DNA of 64,000 bases from Aquimonas sp. GTDB lineage: Bacteria; Pseudomonadota; Gammaproteobacteria; Xanthomonadales; Xanthomonadaceae. The stretch spans positions 1 through 64,000 of the forward strand of contig JAKOMQ010000012.1 in the NCBI GenBank assembly GCA_022241605.1, written 5' to 3'. Shown here piece by piece: positions 41,307 through 50,865 of this stretch (position 1 is the first letter of the stretch; each line of letters starts with the position of its first letter). The position numbers and the translations under genes are program-made. The notes beneath the pieces were generated by a model. It searched no databases and was not told where the DNA came from. It worked only from the letters and a program-made list of their open reading frames with translations.

Positions 41307-43234
41307 GGCTGTCCTCCGGCGGCCAGCGACGCCGCTTCCATCGGCAGCAGCTCGATCTGCACGGCTTGCCCGGGTCGCAGGCCCTGCGGGCGCGCGTCCA
41401 GCTCGATCTCGACATCGACGACCGGCACCGGCTGCAGGCGCGAGCGGCTGCGCACGGTGCTGCCCAGCCGCACCACGCGGCCGCTCAGGGTTTCGCGGGT
41501 GCCGCCCTGCAGGCTGATGCGCGCAGCTTGGCCCAAGGCCAGGGCGCCAAGCTCGCGCTCCGGCGCCGTGCCGCGCACCGCCAGGCTTTCCGGGTCGGGG
41601 ATCTCGGCCACTGCCACCCCCATCCAGACCTGGGCGCCTACCTCGAACTTGTCGCCCTGCCAGTTGGAGCGATGCAGCATCAGGCCGGCGCGCGGGGCGC
41701 GCACGCTCATCGCCAGCATGCCCTGCTGCAGCACCTGCACCTCGCTGTCGAGTTGCTCCACCTCGGCCTGCAGCAGCCGGCGCTCCTGCGTCCGCTGGTG
41801 TGTCGCCGCGATCTCGCGCAAGCGCACCTGCTCCATGCGCTGGCGCGCGCGCTCGCGGTCGATCACCAGCTTGCGGTAGTCGTTGCGCCCGACCAGGCCC
41901 TCCGGCTGGCTGGCCTTGCGCTCGGCCTTGTCGAGGTCCGCTGCCTGCTGTGCGGTCTGCAGCGCATCGCTGCGGGCGCGGTCGTCCTGCTGCAGCAGCA
42001 GCTTGTCCAGCTCGCTGCGCTTCTCCGCCAGCTGGCTCTGCTTGATCAGCAGGTTCTGCATCAGCTGTCCGGCATCGAAGCCGACCACGACCTGGCCCTC
42101 CTCGACCTCGCTGCCGTCCGGCGCCAGCTCGGTGATGTTGAACTGCCAGAGCTCTTCGATGGCCGGCGGCATCAGTGCGGCGCTGTCGCGGGCGAACAGC
42201 TCGCCCTCGAACGTGGGCGCCGTAGCGATCGCCGTCGCCGGCGCCGTCGGCAGCGCACTGGGCGTGGGCGGCTGGAGCTGTACCCGTGCGCTCATGCCCG
42301 CGCGCAGCGGCAGCGCTGCCAGCGCGGGCGCGTCCACCAGCAGGGTGTGATAGCGGCCCGCGCCCCATTCGGCCTTGGCCTCGGGCGCGGCTGAAATGCT
42401 GCTGATGCGCGCTTCCACGACGCGGCCGGGCAGGGCGTCGAACTGCAGCCACACCGTCTGTCCGTGGCTGAGGAGGGCGCGCTCGGGCTCGAGCGCGAAG
42501 GCACGCACCCGGAATCCACCCTCACCCACCACTTCGCCGATCCGGTTGCCGGGGTAGGCCGAGCTGCCCTCGGCATAGCGCAGCCCGCGGAAGGTGTCGA
42601 AGCCGTGGGTGACGGTGCCGGCACGGCTGGCGCGCTGCTCGGACTGCTCCACCTGCAGGCGGTTGAAGATGCGCTCCGCTTCCAGCTTTTCCAGCTCCAG
42701 CCGGCCGTCGGCGCGGCGGCGCTCCACCGCGGCGCGGGCGGCGGCCAGCTGCTCGCGCTTGAGCCTCTGTTCGCGCTGCTGGCGCTCCAGCGCGTTCTGG
42801 AAGCGGTCGTACTCGAGTGGCGGCAGGAAGCTCGCGGGAATGCCGGCATCGACCTCGGCGCGGGCCAGCTCGGCGGTAGTGTCGATGGCCTCAAGCTCTG
42901 CATCCAGCACGGCCAATGCCAGGTCCGCCAGTTCCTTTTCAATCCGTGCGCCCAGCTGCTCGATCTGGTTCTCCAGGCTGCGCACCTGGGCCAGGGCCTG
43001 GCCGGGGTCGATCCGCACCAGCGGGTCGCCCGGCTGCACCTGTGCGCCCTCCGGCACCAGATAGCGCAGCACCACCGGCGAGCTGTTGGAAGGCGGCACC
43101 AGGATGGCCTCGGCCTCGGCAGCGATGACTTCGCCGCTCAGCAGCTGCGCCGCGGCCGGCAGCGGCAGGGCGAGTGTGGCCAGCGCGAGCAGCGCGGCCG
43201 GGCCCTGGATTCGGCGCGCGGTGTCAATGCACAT
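41303..43234 (-). CDS. Double HlyD-type adaptor fused head to tail
   Basis: The product is 643 residues with a signal peptide (LLALATLALPLPAAAQLL). It appears to hold two adaptor units. The first (about 35-325) has a lipoyl half (LRYLVPEGAQVQPGDPLVRI), a coiled coil and a barrel region. A Pro/Ala/Thr-rich linker (about 325-345, TPSALPTAPATAIATAPTFE) leads to the second unit (about 350-630), with FNITELAPDGSEVEEGQVVV, a second coiled coil (IDRERARQRMEQVRLRE) and barrel (ISLQGGTRETLSGRVVRLGS). Most adaptors are 350-450 residues, so tandem fusion is notable. It overlaps the ATPase gene by 11 bp and the lipoprotein adaptor by 4 bp. It may let the exporter assemble three adaptor dimers with fewer subunits. 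Confidence 0.75.
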   Translation of the reverse strand: MCIDTARRIQGPAALLALATLALPLPAAAQLLSGEVIAAEAEAILVPPSNSSPVVLRYLVPEGAQVQPGDPLVRIDPGQALAQVRSLENQIEQLGARIEKELADLALAVLDAELEAIDTTAELARAEVDAGIPASFLPPLEYDRFQNALERQQREQRLKREQLAAARAAVERRRADGRLELEKLEAERIFNRLQVEQSEQRASRAGTVTHGFDTFRGLRYAEGSSAYPGNRIGEVVGEGGFRVRAFALEPERALLSHGQTVWLQFDALPGRVVEARISSISAAPEAKAEWGAGRYHTLLVDAPALAALPLRAGMSARVQLQPPTPSALPTAPATAIATAPTFEGELFARDSAALMPPAIEELWQFNITELAPDGSEVEEGQVVVGFDAGQLMQNLLIKQSQLAEKRSELDKLLLQQDDRARSDALQTAQQAADLDKAERKASQPEGLVGRNDYRKLVIDRERARQRMEQVRLREIAATHQRTQERRLLQAEVEQLDSEVQVLQQGMLAMSVRAPRAGLMLHRSNWQGDKFEVGAQVWMGVAVAEIPDPESLAVRGTAPERELGALALGQAARISLQGGTRETLSGRVVRLGSTVRSRSRLQPVPVVDVEIELDARPQGLRPGQAVQIELLPMEAASLAAGGQP

Positions 43235-43910
43235 GGTCGTGCTCCACTTGGCCGTCGCGCAGCCGGACCTGGCGCGGCAGGGCCTCGGCCAGGGCCGGGT
43301 CGTGGGTGACGATCAGCGCGGTCTGGCCCTCCGCATTGAGCTCGCGCAGCAGCTCCACCACTTCGGCGGCGGAGCGCGAATCGAGGTTGCCGGTGGGCTC
43401 GTCCGCCAGCAGCAGGGCCGGCTGCATCAACAGGGCGCGGGCGATCGCCACGCGCTGCATCTGCCCGCCCGAAAGTGCCTGCGGTCGATGCCGCAGGCGG
43501 TCGCCCAGCCCAACCCGGCGCAGCAGCTCGGCCGCACGCGCCTCGTGCCCCTCGCGCTGCGCGGGCGTCAGCTCGCCGCTGAAGCGCAGCGGCAGCAGCA
43601 CGTTCTCCAGCACGTCCAGACGTGGCAGCAGATGGAAGGACTGGAACACGAAGCCGATCCGGCGGTTGCGCACTGCGCTGATCGCATCGTCGTCCAAGCC
43701 GGCGACATCCTCCCCGTCCAGCCGGTAGTGGCCGCTGTCCGGGCGATCGAGGCAGCCCAGCACGTTCAGCAGGGTCGACTTGCCGGAGCCCGAGGCGCCG
43801 GTGATCGCCAGCAGCTCGCCGGCCGCCACGTCCAGATCCACGCCGTCCAGCGCCGCCACGGTCTGCCCGTGCAGGCGATAGCGGCGGGCGATTCCGCGCA
43901 GTTCAATCAT
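43224..43910 (-). CDS. MacB/LolD-type ABC transporter ATPase
   Basis: The product is 228 residues from the ATG at 43910 (MIELRGIARRY); an ATG four codons earlier is possible. It has Walker A GASGSGKST, Q-loop VFQSFHLLPRL, signature LSGGQMQRVAIARAL, Walker B ALLLADEPTGNLDS and the H-loop VTHDPAL. It drives the exporter with the permease and adaptors and is the first gene of this four-gene operon. Confidence 0.9.
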   Translation of the reverse strand: MIELRGIARRYRLHGQTVAALDGVDLDVAAGELLAITGASGSGKSTLLNVLGCLDRPDSGHYRLDGEDVAGLDDDAISAVRNRRIGFVFQSFHLLPRLDVLENVLLPLRFSGELTPAQREGHEARAAELLRRVGLGDRLRHRPQALSGGQMQRVAIARALLMQPALLLADEPTGNLDSRSAAEVVELLRELNAEGQTALIVTHDPALAEALPRQVRLRDGQVEHDHVH

Positions 43911-44092
43911 GTTGCAGTCCATGCAAGGCTCGGAAGGCGAGCGAGCCGAAGCTGACCCATGCCTGCACCAAAAGTTCACGCGTGCGTCGGGTTTCGCAGC
44001 CCTGCAGGAGCTTGCACCGGCTCCGGCGCCTTTCAGCCTGAACGCGGCGCAGGGGCTTGCATTCGCAGGTGCAGCCCGCACTCAATAGGCGT

Positions 44093-46138
44093 ATGAACAC
44101 TCATACCAATCCGCTTCTGGCCGAACGCGGCCTGCCCGACTTCCCCCTCATCCGCCCCGAGCACGTGCTGCCCGCCGTCGAGGCCCGCATCGCCGCCTAC
44201 GAGGCCTGCGTCGAACAGCTGCTGGCAGCGCCCGCCGATCCCAGCTTCGAATCGCTGATGGCGCCGCTGGAGCGCGCCCAGACCGCGTTGGATCACAGCT
44301 TTGCCCCGGTCGGGCATCTGCACGGCGTGGCCGACTCTGCCGCGCTGCGCGAGGTGTATGCCGAAGCCGAGGCGCGCATCACCGACTTCTCGGCCGCGCT
44401 CGGCCAGCACCGCGGCCTGTTCGAAGCGGTGCGGCGGTTGCGTCAGTCGTCCGGGTTCGAGGCCCTGCCTCGGCCCGAACGTGCCCTGATCGAGGACAGC
44501 CTGCGCGGCTTCGAGCTCTCGGGCGTGGCCCTGGAAGAGCCGGCGCGCTCGCGCTTCAAGGCGATCCAGAGCGAACTCTCGCGCCTGTCCACCGCTTTCG
44601 AGGAAGCCGTGCTCGACAGCACCGACGCCTGGTTCAAACCGCTGTCCGCGGCCGAGCTGGCGGGTATCCCCGACTCCGCGCTGTCGATGCTGCGTGCGAT
44701 GGGCGCGGAGCGCGGCGTGGATGGCGCGGCTGCCACCCTGAAGGGCCCGGCGGTGCAGGCAGTGCTCAACTTCGCCGACGACCGCAGCCTGCGCGAGGCG
44801 GTCTACAGCGCCTATCAGACCCGCGCTTCCGACCAGGGCCCGCACGATCCGGCCCACGACAACAGCGCCCGCATCGGCGAGATCCTGGCGCTGCGCCACG
44901 AGGCCGCGCAGCTGCTCGGCTTTGCCTCCAGCGCGCATGTCTCGCTGGCCGACAAGATGGCGGGCGAGCCCGAGCGCGTGCTGAGTTTCCTGCGCGAGCT
45001 GGGGGCAAAGGCCAAGCCGGTCGCCGAACGTGAGCTGGCTGAACTTTCGGAGTTTGCGCGCAGCGCGTTGGGTATCGACAGCCTGCAGCCCTGGGACATC
45101 GGCTACGCCGCCGAGAAGCTGCGCCAGCAGCGCTTCGACTACAGCGATGAAGAGCTCAAGCCCTACTTCCCCGTTGAACGCGTGATCGACGGCCTGTTCG
45201 CGCTGGCCGGCCAGCTCTACGGCCTCAAGTTCGCGCCGCGCGATGACGTGCCGCTGTGGCATGCGGATGCGCGCTATTTCGACGTGCTGGATGCCGACGG
45301 CCGCGTGCGCGCGGGCTTCTACGTGGATCTGTACGCGCGCAGCGGCAAGCGCGGCGGCGCCTGGATGGACGTCTGCCGCGCCCGCATCGATGCGCTGGAG
45401 CACCCTCAGATTCCGGTCGCCTTCCTGGTCTGCAACGTGCCGCCGCCCACGCCCGAGCTGCCGGCCCTGCTGACCCACGACGACGTGATCACCCTGCTGC
45501 ATGAGTTCGGCCACGGCCTGCACCACATGCTGACCGAGGTGGCCTGGCCCGGCGTCGGCGGCATCAGCGGCGTCGAATGGGACGCGGTCGAACTACCCAG
45601 CCAGTTCATGGAGAACTTCGGCTGGACCCGCGCCGGCATCGACCTGCTCGGCGGCCACTACCAGACCGGCGAGAAACTGCCGCAGGCCCTGTTCGACAAG
45701 GTACTGGCCGCGCGCCACTACCACGCCGGGCTGTTCCTGGTGCGTCAGCTCGAGTACGCGCTGTTCGACTTCCGCATGCACCTGGAGTTCGACCCGGCCC
45801 GCGGCCCGCGCACGCTGGAGCTGCTCGATGCCGTGCGCGACGAGGTGGCCGTGATCCGCCCGCCGGCCTGGCAGCGCCTGCCGAACACCTTCACCCACGT
45901 TTTCGCGGGCGGCTATGCGGCCGGCTACTACAGCTATCTGTGGGCCGAGGTGCTGTCAGCCGATGCTTTTGGTGTCTTCGAGGCGGCCGGCGTGCTGGAT
46001 GCGGAAGCGGGTGAACGTTTCCGCCGCGAGGTGCTCGCGGTGGGCGGTTCGCGCCCGGCGCTGGAGAGTTTCATCGCCTTCCGCGGCCGCGAGCCCGAAC
46101 CCGAGGCGCTGCTGCGCAGCTACGGCCTCGCGGCTTGA
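44093..46138 (+). CDS. prlC: M3 family oligopeptidase A
   Basis: The product is 681 residues, the usual PrlC/OpdA length. The gluzincin motif HEFGH is at residues 470-474 (LLHEFGHGLHHML), and the third zinc ligand Glu is in the following LPSQFMENFGW segment. It cleaves short peptides in the cytoplasm, including signal peptide remnants. The ATG at 44093 matches the typical start (MNTHTNPLLAERGLPDFPLI). It is transcribed away from the ABC exporter and is convergent with the kinase gene, 10 bp apart. Confidence 0.92.
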   Translation: MNTHTNPLLAERGLPDFPLIRPEHVLPAVEARIAAYEACVEQLLAAPADPSFESLMAPLERAQTALDHSFAPVGHLHGVADSAALREVYAEAEARITDFSAALGQHRGLFEAVRRLRQSSGFEALPRPERALIEDSLRGFELSGVALEEPARSRFKAIQSELSRLSTAFEEAVLDSTDAWFKPLSAAELAGIPDSALSMLRAMGAERGVDGAAATLKGPAVQAVLNFADDRSLREAVYSAYQTRASDQGPHDPAHDNSARIGEILALRHEAAQLLGFASSAHVSLADKMAGEPERVLSFLRELGAKAKPVAERELAELSEFARSALGIDSLQPWDIGYAAEKLRQQRFDYSDEELKPYFPVERVIDGLFALAGQLYGLKFAPRDDVPLWHADARYFDVLDADGRVRAGFYVDLYARSGKRGGAWMDVCRARIDALEHPQIPVAFLVCNVPPPTPELPALLTHDDVITLLHEFGHGLHHMLTEVAWPGVGGISGVEWDAVELPSQFMENFGWTRAGIDLLGGHYQTGEKLPQALFDKVLAARHYHAGLFLVRQLEYALFDFRMHLEFDPARGPRTLELLDAVRDEVAVIRPPAWQRLPNTFTHVFAGGYAAGYYSYLWAEVLSADAFGVFEAAGVLDAEAGERFRREVLAVGGSRPALESFIAFRGREPEPEALLRSYGLAA

Positions 46139-46148
46139 TGGCGGCGGC

Positions 46149-48461
46149 TCAGCTGTCCCGGAGCCCGAGCTTTTCCAGCTCCCCCCGCACGTTGTCGATG
46201 GTGCGGTGGCGCTCGCCATAGATGCGCTGCTTGATCGCCAGCGCGCGCTCGAGCTCTGCGCGCCCCTGCTCGGTCTGGCCCAGTGCGACCAGCGCCTTGC
46301 CGATGCCGAACACCAGCTCGCTGGTGATCGGATGGTCCTCGCCCAGCACCGGCAATGCACGCTCCAGAGCCGCGCGGTATTCGCCGAGGGCGGCCGCGGC
46401 ATCGCCGCTGTCCAGCAGGTAGTTGCCGAAGTTGTTGCGGCTCGCCAGCGTGCGCGGATGGTCTTCGCCGAACGCGCGCTGGTGGCCTTCGGCGGCGCGC
46501 AGGTAATAGGGGCCGGACTCCTCCACCTTGCCCTGCTGGCGCAGCGCGCCGGCGAGATTGGTGACGATGCCCAGGGTGATCACATGCTCGGCTCCGAAGC
46601 TGGCTTCGGACAGGGGCAGGGCCGTGTACAGCAGCGGCTCGGCCTCGGTGTAGCGGCGCTGCTGCAGCAGGATCACAGCGAGGCTGTTGTAGATGCGCAG
46701 GGTGCGCGGGTGGTCGGCGCCGTTCACCGCGCTGCGTTCATCCAGCAGCGTGCGAAGCCCGGCCTCCGCGGCCTCGAAGCGTTCGAGGTCGGCGAGCAGG
46801 ATGGCTTCGATGAAGCGTGCGCCCAGCGGGTCGGGGTCGTCAGCGCGTGGCCGCTGGGCAAGCTGCGCCACTGCGGCCTGGGCGTGCGGCAGGGCCTCGC
46901 CGTAGCGGCCCTGGTCGCGGATTGCCCACGACAGGCTGAGCCGCAGGTCGGCGATCAAGGCGTCCTGCGGCTCCAGCGTGGCCAAGGCGCGCGGCAGCGC
47001 GTCGGCGGCCACCTGCTCGGCTTCCGCGAACTCGCCCTTGGACACCAGCGCATCGGACAGTCGCTGGGCCACCCGCAGGCTGTCGCGATGGTTCGGTCCC
47101 AGGCTGGCAAGCACGCGTTCGTGGGCGCGGCGGATGAATGCCAGGGCTTCATCGGTCTCGCCCAGCGAGTTGTAGGTGCTGCCGATCACCGACTCGATCT
47201 GGGCCAGCACTTCGGGCTGGTCGGCCAGCTCGCCTTCGGCGCGCGCCGCGGCTTCGTCCAGGATCAGCCGCAGCAGGCTGCGGTCGAGGTCGCGGGCGCG
47301 GTCGGGGTCGGCGCCGGTCAGCACATCGGCCATGAAATCGGCCATGGCGCGCGCGCGTTCGCCTTCCAGCCGGGCCTGGTGCAGGCCCCAGGCCGTCGCG
47401 CTCAGGCCCGCCACTAGCACCAGCACCACGGCGCCGGTGGCGGACACCGCCAGCGCATTGCGGCGCAGGAAACAGCGCAGGCGATACAGCCGGGACGCCG
47501 GCGCGGCCTGCACCGGGCGCAGCGCCAGCCAGCGCTCAAGATCGGCAGCCAGGGCTTCGGCGGAGGTGTAGCGCTGCGCCTGGGCGGGCGACAGGGCGCG
47601 CGACAAAACCCACAGCAGCGGAGCCGGCAGCGTCGATAGCACCGGATCGCCGGCACCGCCGCGTGCGCGCTGCAGACGCTGCTGCAGCTGCGGGGTGTTT
47701 TCGAGATCGCTGCCCAGCGCCGACAGCCGCGACTGCGGCAGCAGCAGGCACAGCCCGATCATGCCCAGCGCATAGACATCGGCCCTCGGGTCAATCGCCG
47801 ATGCATCGCCGGCGCGCTGCTCGGGGCTCATGTAGACGCCGCTGCCGGCGGCCTCGTAGCTGTGGGTCTCGCCCAACCCGCCCTGGGCGCCAAAGCCCAG
47901 CGCGATACCGAAGTCGATCAGGCGCGGCCGCGGCTGGCCGTCCACCAGCTGCACCAGCACGTTGCTGGGCTTGAGGTCGCGATGCAGAACGCCACGCTGG
48001 TGTGCGTGCTCGACCCCGCGCGCCAGCGCCACCAGCAGCTCCACGCGCTGCCGCAGCGAAGGCGAGTGCGCGCGGCACCAGCTGTCCAGCGGCTGGCCGT
48101 CGACGAACTCCATCGCGAACCAGGGATGGCCCTCAGCGCTGCGACCCGCATCGTAGATGCGCGCGATCGCCGGGTGATCCATCCGCGCCAGGGCCTGGCG
48201 CTCGACCTCGAAGTAGGCCTCGGACAGCGGGTTTAGGATCTGCCTGCGCATCAGCTTCAGCGCCACCGGGCGCCGCACCGGCTGCTGCTGCTCGGCCAGC
48301 CAGACCTCGCCCATGCCGCCCGCACCCAGGCGCCGCTGCAGCACGTAGTCGCCGATGCGCTGGCCAGCGACTGGCTCGGCGCCGATCGCGGCCGTCACCG
48401 GCGTCGGGCCCAGCAGGCGCGTCGGTGACTCGTTGCCGTCGATATCGTCAGTGTTCGCCAT
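46149..48461 (-). CDS. Ser/Thr protein kinase with membrane helix and TPR domain
   Basis: The product is 770 residues. A Hanks-type kinase domain at about 38-300 has the glycine loop RLGAGGMGEVWLAEQ, VALKLMRRQI, the catalytic VLHRDLKPSNVLV and LIDFGIALG. A membrane helix lies at about 334-356 (VLVLVAGLSATAWGL). The periplasmic or C-terminal part has about ten TPR-like repeats, such as YNSLGETDEALAFIRRAHER and ALAIKQRIYGERH. All catalytic residues look intact. Substrates are unknown. The domain order is common in Lysobacterales and Myxococcota. Confidence 0.9.
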   Translation of the reverse strand: MANTDDIDGNESPTRLLGPTPVTAAIGAEPVAGQRIGDYVLQRRLGAGGMGEVWLAEQQQPVRRPVALKLMRRQILNPLSEAYFEVERQALARMDHPAIARIYDAGRSAEGHPWFAMEFVDGQPLDSWCRAHSPSLRQRVELLVALARGVEHAHQRGVLHRDLKPSNVLVQLVDGQPRPRLIDFGIALGFGAQGGLGETHSYEAAGSGVYMSPEQRAGDASAIDPRADVYALGMIGLCLLLPQSRLSALGSDLENTPQLQQRLQRARGGAGDPVLSTLPAPLLWVLSRALSPAQAQRYTSAEALAADLERWLALRPVQAAPASRLYRLRCFLRRNALAVSATGAVVLVLVAGLSATAWGLHQARLEGERARAMADFMADVLTGADPDRARDLDRSLLRLILDEAAARAEGELADQPEVLAQIESVIGSTYNSLGETDEALAFIRRAHERVLASLGPNHRDSLRVAQRLSDALVSKGEFAEAEQVAADALPRALATLEPQDALIADLRLSLSWAIRDQGRYGEALPHAQAAVAQLAQRPRADDPDPLGARFIEAILLADLERFEAAEAGLRTLLDERSAVNGADHPRTLRIYNSLAVILLQQRRYTEAEPLLYTALPLSEASFGAEHVITLGIVTNLAGALRQQGKVEESGPYYLRAAEGHQRAFGEDHPRTLASRNNFGNYLLDSGDAAAALGEYRAALERALPVLGEDHPITSELVFGIGKALVALGQTEQGRAELERALAIKQRIYGERHRTIDNVRGELEKLGLRDS

Positions 48462-48623
48462 GCAGCCCCCTGTCGCAGGCCCGGAGTATTGCCAGCCGAG
48501 CGATTCCCGGCAAGGTGATGATCAGGCAGTCGAATCATCGGCCGCCCGCCGCTGCCCGCGTTTCGCCAGTTCGCCGCGTCAGCATCGGCAGCGGTCCTTC
48601 CCATCCTCCCTGGAACCGACGCC

Positions 48624-48965
48624 GTGTACCGACGCCTGCGCGCCCTGCTGCCGAGCTTGCTGCTGCTGACCGTGCCGCTGGCCCTGAGCTGGATGGTGCA
48701 TGCCAGTGCTGGGGCGATTGCGGGCGCAGCCATCGCCGATAGCGAAGCAGCCGCTTCGCCCGAGGCCCTGCCGCCGGACCCGCCCGCCGCGGTCGCGCTC
48801 GACGTAGCGGTCGGCGTGCCAGCAGCGGAAAGAAAAGAATCGACCGAGGAACCAGCGCACCCTGAACCGAAGAGCGCGTCGAGAACCAGCGGATCGACGC
48901 TCGCCCAGCAGCCTGACAGGCATGCGCAGGAACACACGGAGCGCCAGCGCTGCCTCACCTGTTGA
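48624..48965 (+). CDS. Possible small exported protein, weakly supported
   Basis: A 113-codon frame opens with GTG and begins MYRRLRALLPSLLLLTVPLA, which looks like a signal anchor. The rest is rich in Ala, Pro, Glu and Ser (AAASPEALPPDPPAAVALDV) and ends in a low-complexity tail. No family is recognised and the ribosome site is poor. High G+C gives such frames by chance, so this may not be a gene. The 670 bp between the kinase start and 49134 otherwise contain nothing I can support. Confidence 0.3.
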   Translation: MYRRLRALLPSLLLLTVPLALSWMVHASAGAIAGAAIADSEAAASPEALPPDPPAAVALDVAVGVPAAERKESTEEPAHPEPKSASRTSGSTLAQQPDRHAQEHTERQRCLTC

Positions 48966-49133
48966 CCGTGTGGCCCAAGCCCGGACCCGAGTCCGACCGC
49001 CCGCGAACCCGGCTTACCTTCGGATGATGCGCTGCGAAGTCGCCGCCAATCGGTTCTGGATGGGTTTCGCAGATCCCGACCGCTGGTGAATAATCACGCC
49101 AGCTTCGACTTCGAGCACACCGGGAGATCACAG

Positions 49134-49787
49134 ATGCCGCACGCAGCGACCCTGCCTGGCCCCATCGGGCTCAACCTGTCCGCGAACACCATCGACCGAT
49201 GAACCAACGCGCTGACCACGCACCTGCCTCCGGGCCCGCTTGGCCTGAGCAACGATGTCTGGAACGTCCGGCTCCGCCTCACGACCACGTATGGCGCGAA
49301 CGCAGGCCTTGCAAGCAGGCTCGACGACTTCCTCGGAAAACACATGCGCGACATCTGCGAGCGAGGGTTCGCAGACAACGGCGCCAATCACTGTCCGCAC
49401 TTCGTGAGCGATGTGCTCGGCCTGAGCTTCGGGTTGACCTGTGGGCACATGGTGCACGGCAAGGGCGACCGCGCTTCGATCCGGGTCCAGCAAATCTTTC
49501 CCGAATGTCCCGAGGTCGGGCACTGGGACGGCTTGCCTGACAGCGTGAGCGCCGGCCTGGTCTTCATCACGCGCGCGAGCCACGGGAACACGCAGGACAA
49601 GACCATGGCCAACGTCCCGCGCAAGCACGTGGGCATCTTTCAAGGCCCGCCCCGCCAGATCTGGCACTACTCGAATTCCCGCAATCGCGTGGTCACGCAG
49701 ACACCGGAGGAGTTCGGCCGTCACTACCGGGCGCCGGACGATGCGCTGTTCTGGGGGTCCTTCCCTGCCGGGGCGAACATCGGGTGA
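49134..49787 (+). pseudogene. NlpC/P60-like peptidase or amidase gene with in-frame TGA
   Basis: An ATG with a good GGAG ribosome site opens a frame that meets TGA at 49200-49202 (codon 23) and then stays open in the same frame to 49787; only an internal ATG at 49344 could serve as a restart. The product contains ANHCPHFVSDVLGLSFG with the catalytic-type Cys, KHVGIFQGPPRQIWHYSN with His, and a HYRAPDDALFWGSFP end. This order of Cys, His and a polar residue fits NlpC/P60 or related papain-fold amidases. A short N-terminal part with no signal peptide fits an effector delivered by another route. The stop may be a mutation, an assembly error or read through. The last four bases overlap the lipoprotein gene. 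Confidence 0.6.
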
Positions 49788-50275
49788 GAGCCCTCAGTCG
49801 TTCCGGTCGCGCGCTTGCGCATGCCTCACTGATCCTGCTGCTCACTGCCTGCGCTCACGAGGCGCGCCTGTCTCCCGCCATGTCGAGTGCGGATCCGGCC
49901 CCGGCGCACCCGGTCCGTATCGAACACCTCCCGCCCTCGGACAAGGACCTCATCCACGCATTGATCCGCAGCGCCGAGGTGCCGCTGACGGTCGATCCCT
50001 CCTGTCGCTTCGCAGGCACTGAACGTTCCGACAGCACCATCGGCCGCTACATCAGCGGGTTTCTCGCTGCTTTGGATGATCCAAGCAACAGCAATTCGAT
50101 CCTGACTTCACTGGTAGATGGCCCGGGCGGCGGCGCCTCGCCGCTGTGGACCGCCCGCGTGATGATCGGCCAGAACGCCGGTGAGCTGGTCTGGCAGTGG
50201 GGCGTGGAGTTCAGCGTGAGCAAGCGCGACGGCACGGTCGACGCGGCTTCCTTCCGCTGTTTGGGCGCCGGCTAG
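49784..50275 (+). CDS. Small lipoprotein, possible immunity partner
   Basis: The product is 163 residues from GTG, overlapping the previous stop (GTGA). A lipoprotein signal ends LLLTACAHE (Cys at about 23). The mature part contains DKDLIHALIRSAEVPLTVDP and WTARVMIGQNAGELVWQWGV, with two Cys (PSCRF and FRCLG) that could pair. It lies directly after a putative cell-wall amidase gene. A periplasmic lipoprotein coupled to such a gene is the usual setting of an immunity protein for a peptidoglycan-degrading effector; this is inference. No secretion-system gene lies in the window. Confidence 0.65.
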   Translation: MRALSRSGRALAHASLILLLTACAHEARLSPAMSSADPAPAHPVRIEHLPPSDKDLIHALIRSAEVPLTVDPSCRFAGTERSDSTIGRYISGFLAALDDPSNSNSILTSLVDGPGGGASPLWTARVMIGQNAGELVWQWGVEFSVSKRDGTVDAASFRCLGAG

Positions 50276-50496
50276 CGCAGATGCACCGCCGTCGAGCCGC
50301 CGGCGAAGGGTGGACAAAGCCTGAAGTGCTCGTGTGATCGGGGCTCAGTGGCGCTTCGCCTTTTGATTGCGTTTCGCGTCTGGGCGTACGCCACCGGCGA
50401 CCTGCCGTGCGGCAGCGACGGCACTATTGGTCGACGGTGCGGCGCTCTGCAGACGCAGCTTCCGACGTCGCCGGACATACGAGATCGCGCCTCTGC

Positions 50497-50865
50497 TCAG
50501 GTGCTGATGGCCGAGGTGAAGCACAGCCGGTTGCCGAACGGGTCGGTCAGGGCGATGTCGCGGCTGCCCCATGGGGTTTCCATGATCTGGGGGCGAGCGA
50601 AGCCATAGAGTCTTTGCATGAGCTCGGCCAGCAGGCCATCGATATCGTCCACCTCGATGCGCAGGGCACTGCCCGGGCAGGCGTCACCGTGATGCTCGCT
50701 GAGATGCAGCCGGCAGTCCGACCGCGAGACCTGCAGGTACAGCGGCAGCTCGGGCTCGAAGCGGTGCTCCCAGTCGACCGAGAAGCCGAGGAAATCGAGG
50801 TAAAACTCCCGCGCCTTGGCCGCGTCGAAGATTCTCAGGATGGGCACCACCGGGCCGACTCGCAT
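50497..50865 (-). CDS. Glyoxalase/bleomycin-resistance (VOC) family protein
   Basis: The product is 122 residues and contains VPILRIFDAAKAREFYLDFL at its start, with the usual paired beta-alpha-beta units and an ending SRDIALTDPFGNRLCFT. The VOC fold binds metals or small ligands. The DPFGNRL segment and the EDx-like IEVDDIDGLLAEL are typical of bleomycin-resistance-like proteins. Active function is uncertain. The 220 bp upstream of it (50276-50496) hold nothing recognisable. Confidence 0.82.
   Translation of the reverse strand: MRVGPVVPILRIFDAAKAREFYLDFLGFSVDWEHRFEPELPLYLQVSRSDCRLHLSEHHGDACPGSALRIEVDDIDGLLAELMQRLYGFARPQIMETPWGSRDIALTDPFGNRLCFTSAIST

Noticed and set aside
40745..42394. Plus-strand frame of 549 codons
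   Set aside because: Antisense to two adaptor genes with clear coiled coils; no family character.
49134..50275. Selenocysteine at the in-frame TGA
   Set aside because: No SECIS-like hairpin is obvious just downstream, the residue is outside the catalytic part, and no selenocysteine genes are in view. A mutation or error is more likely.
50348..50608. Plus-strand frame of 86 codons starting MALRLLIAFRVWAY
   Set aside because: It overlaps the VOC gene antisense, has no ribosome site and turns random after 20 residues.
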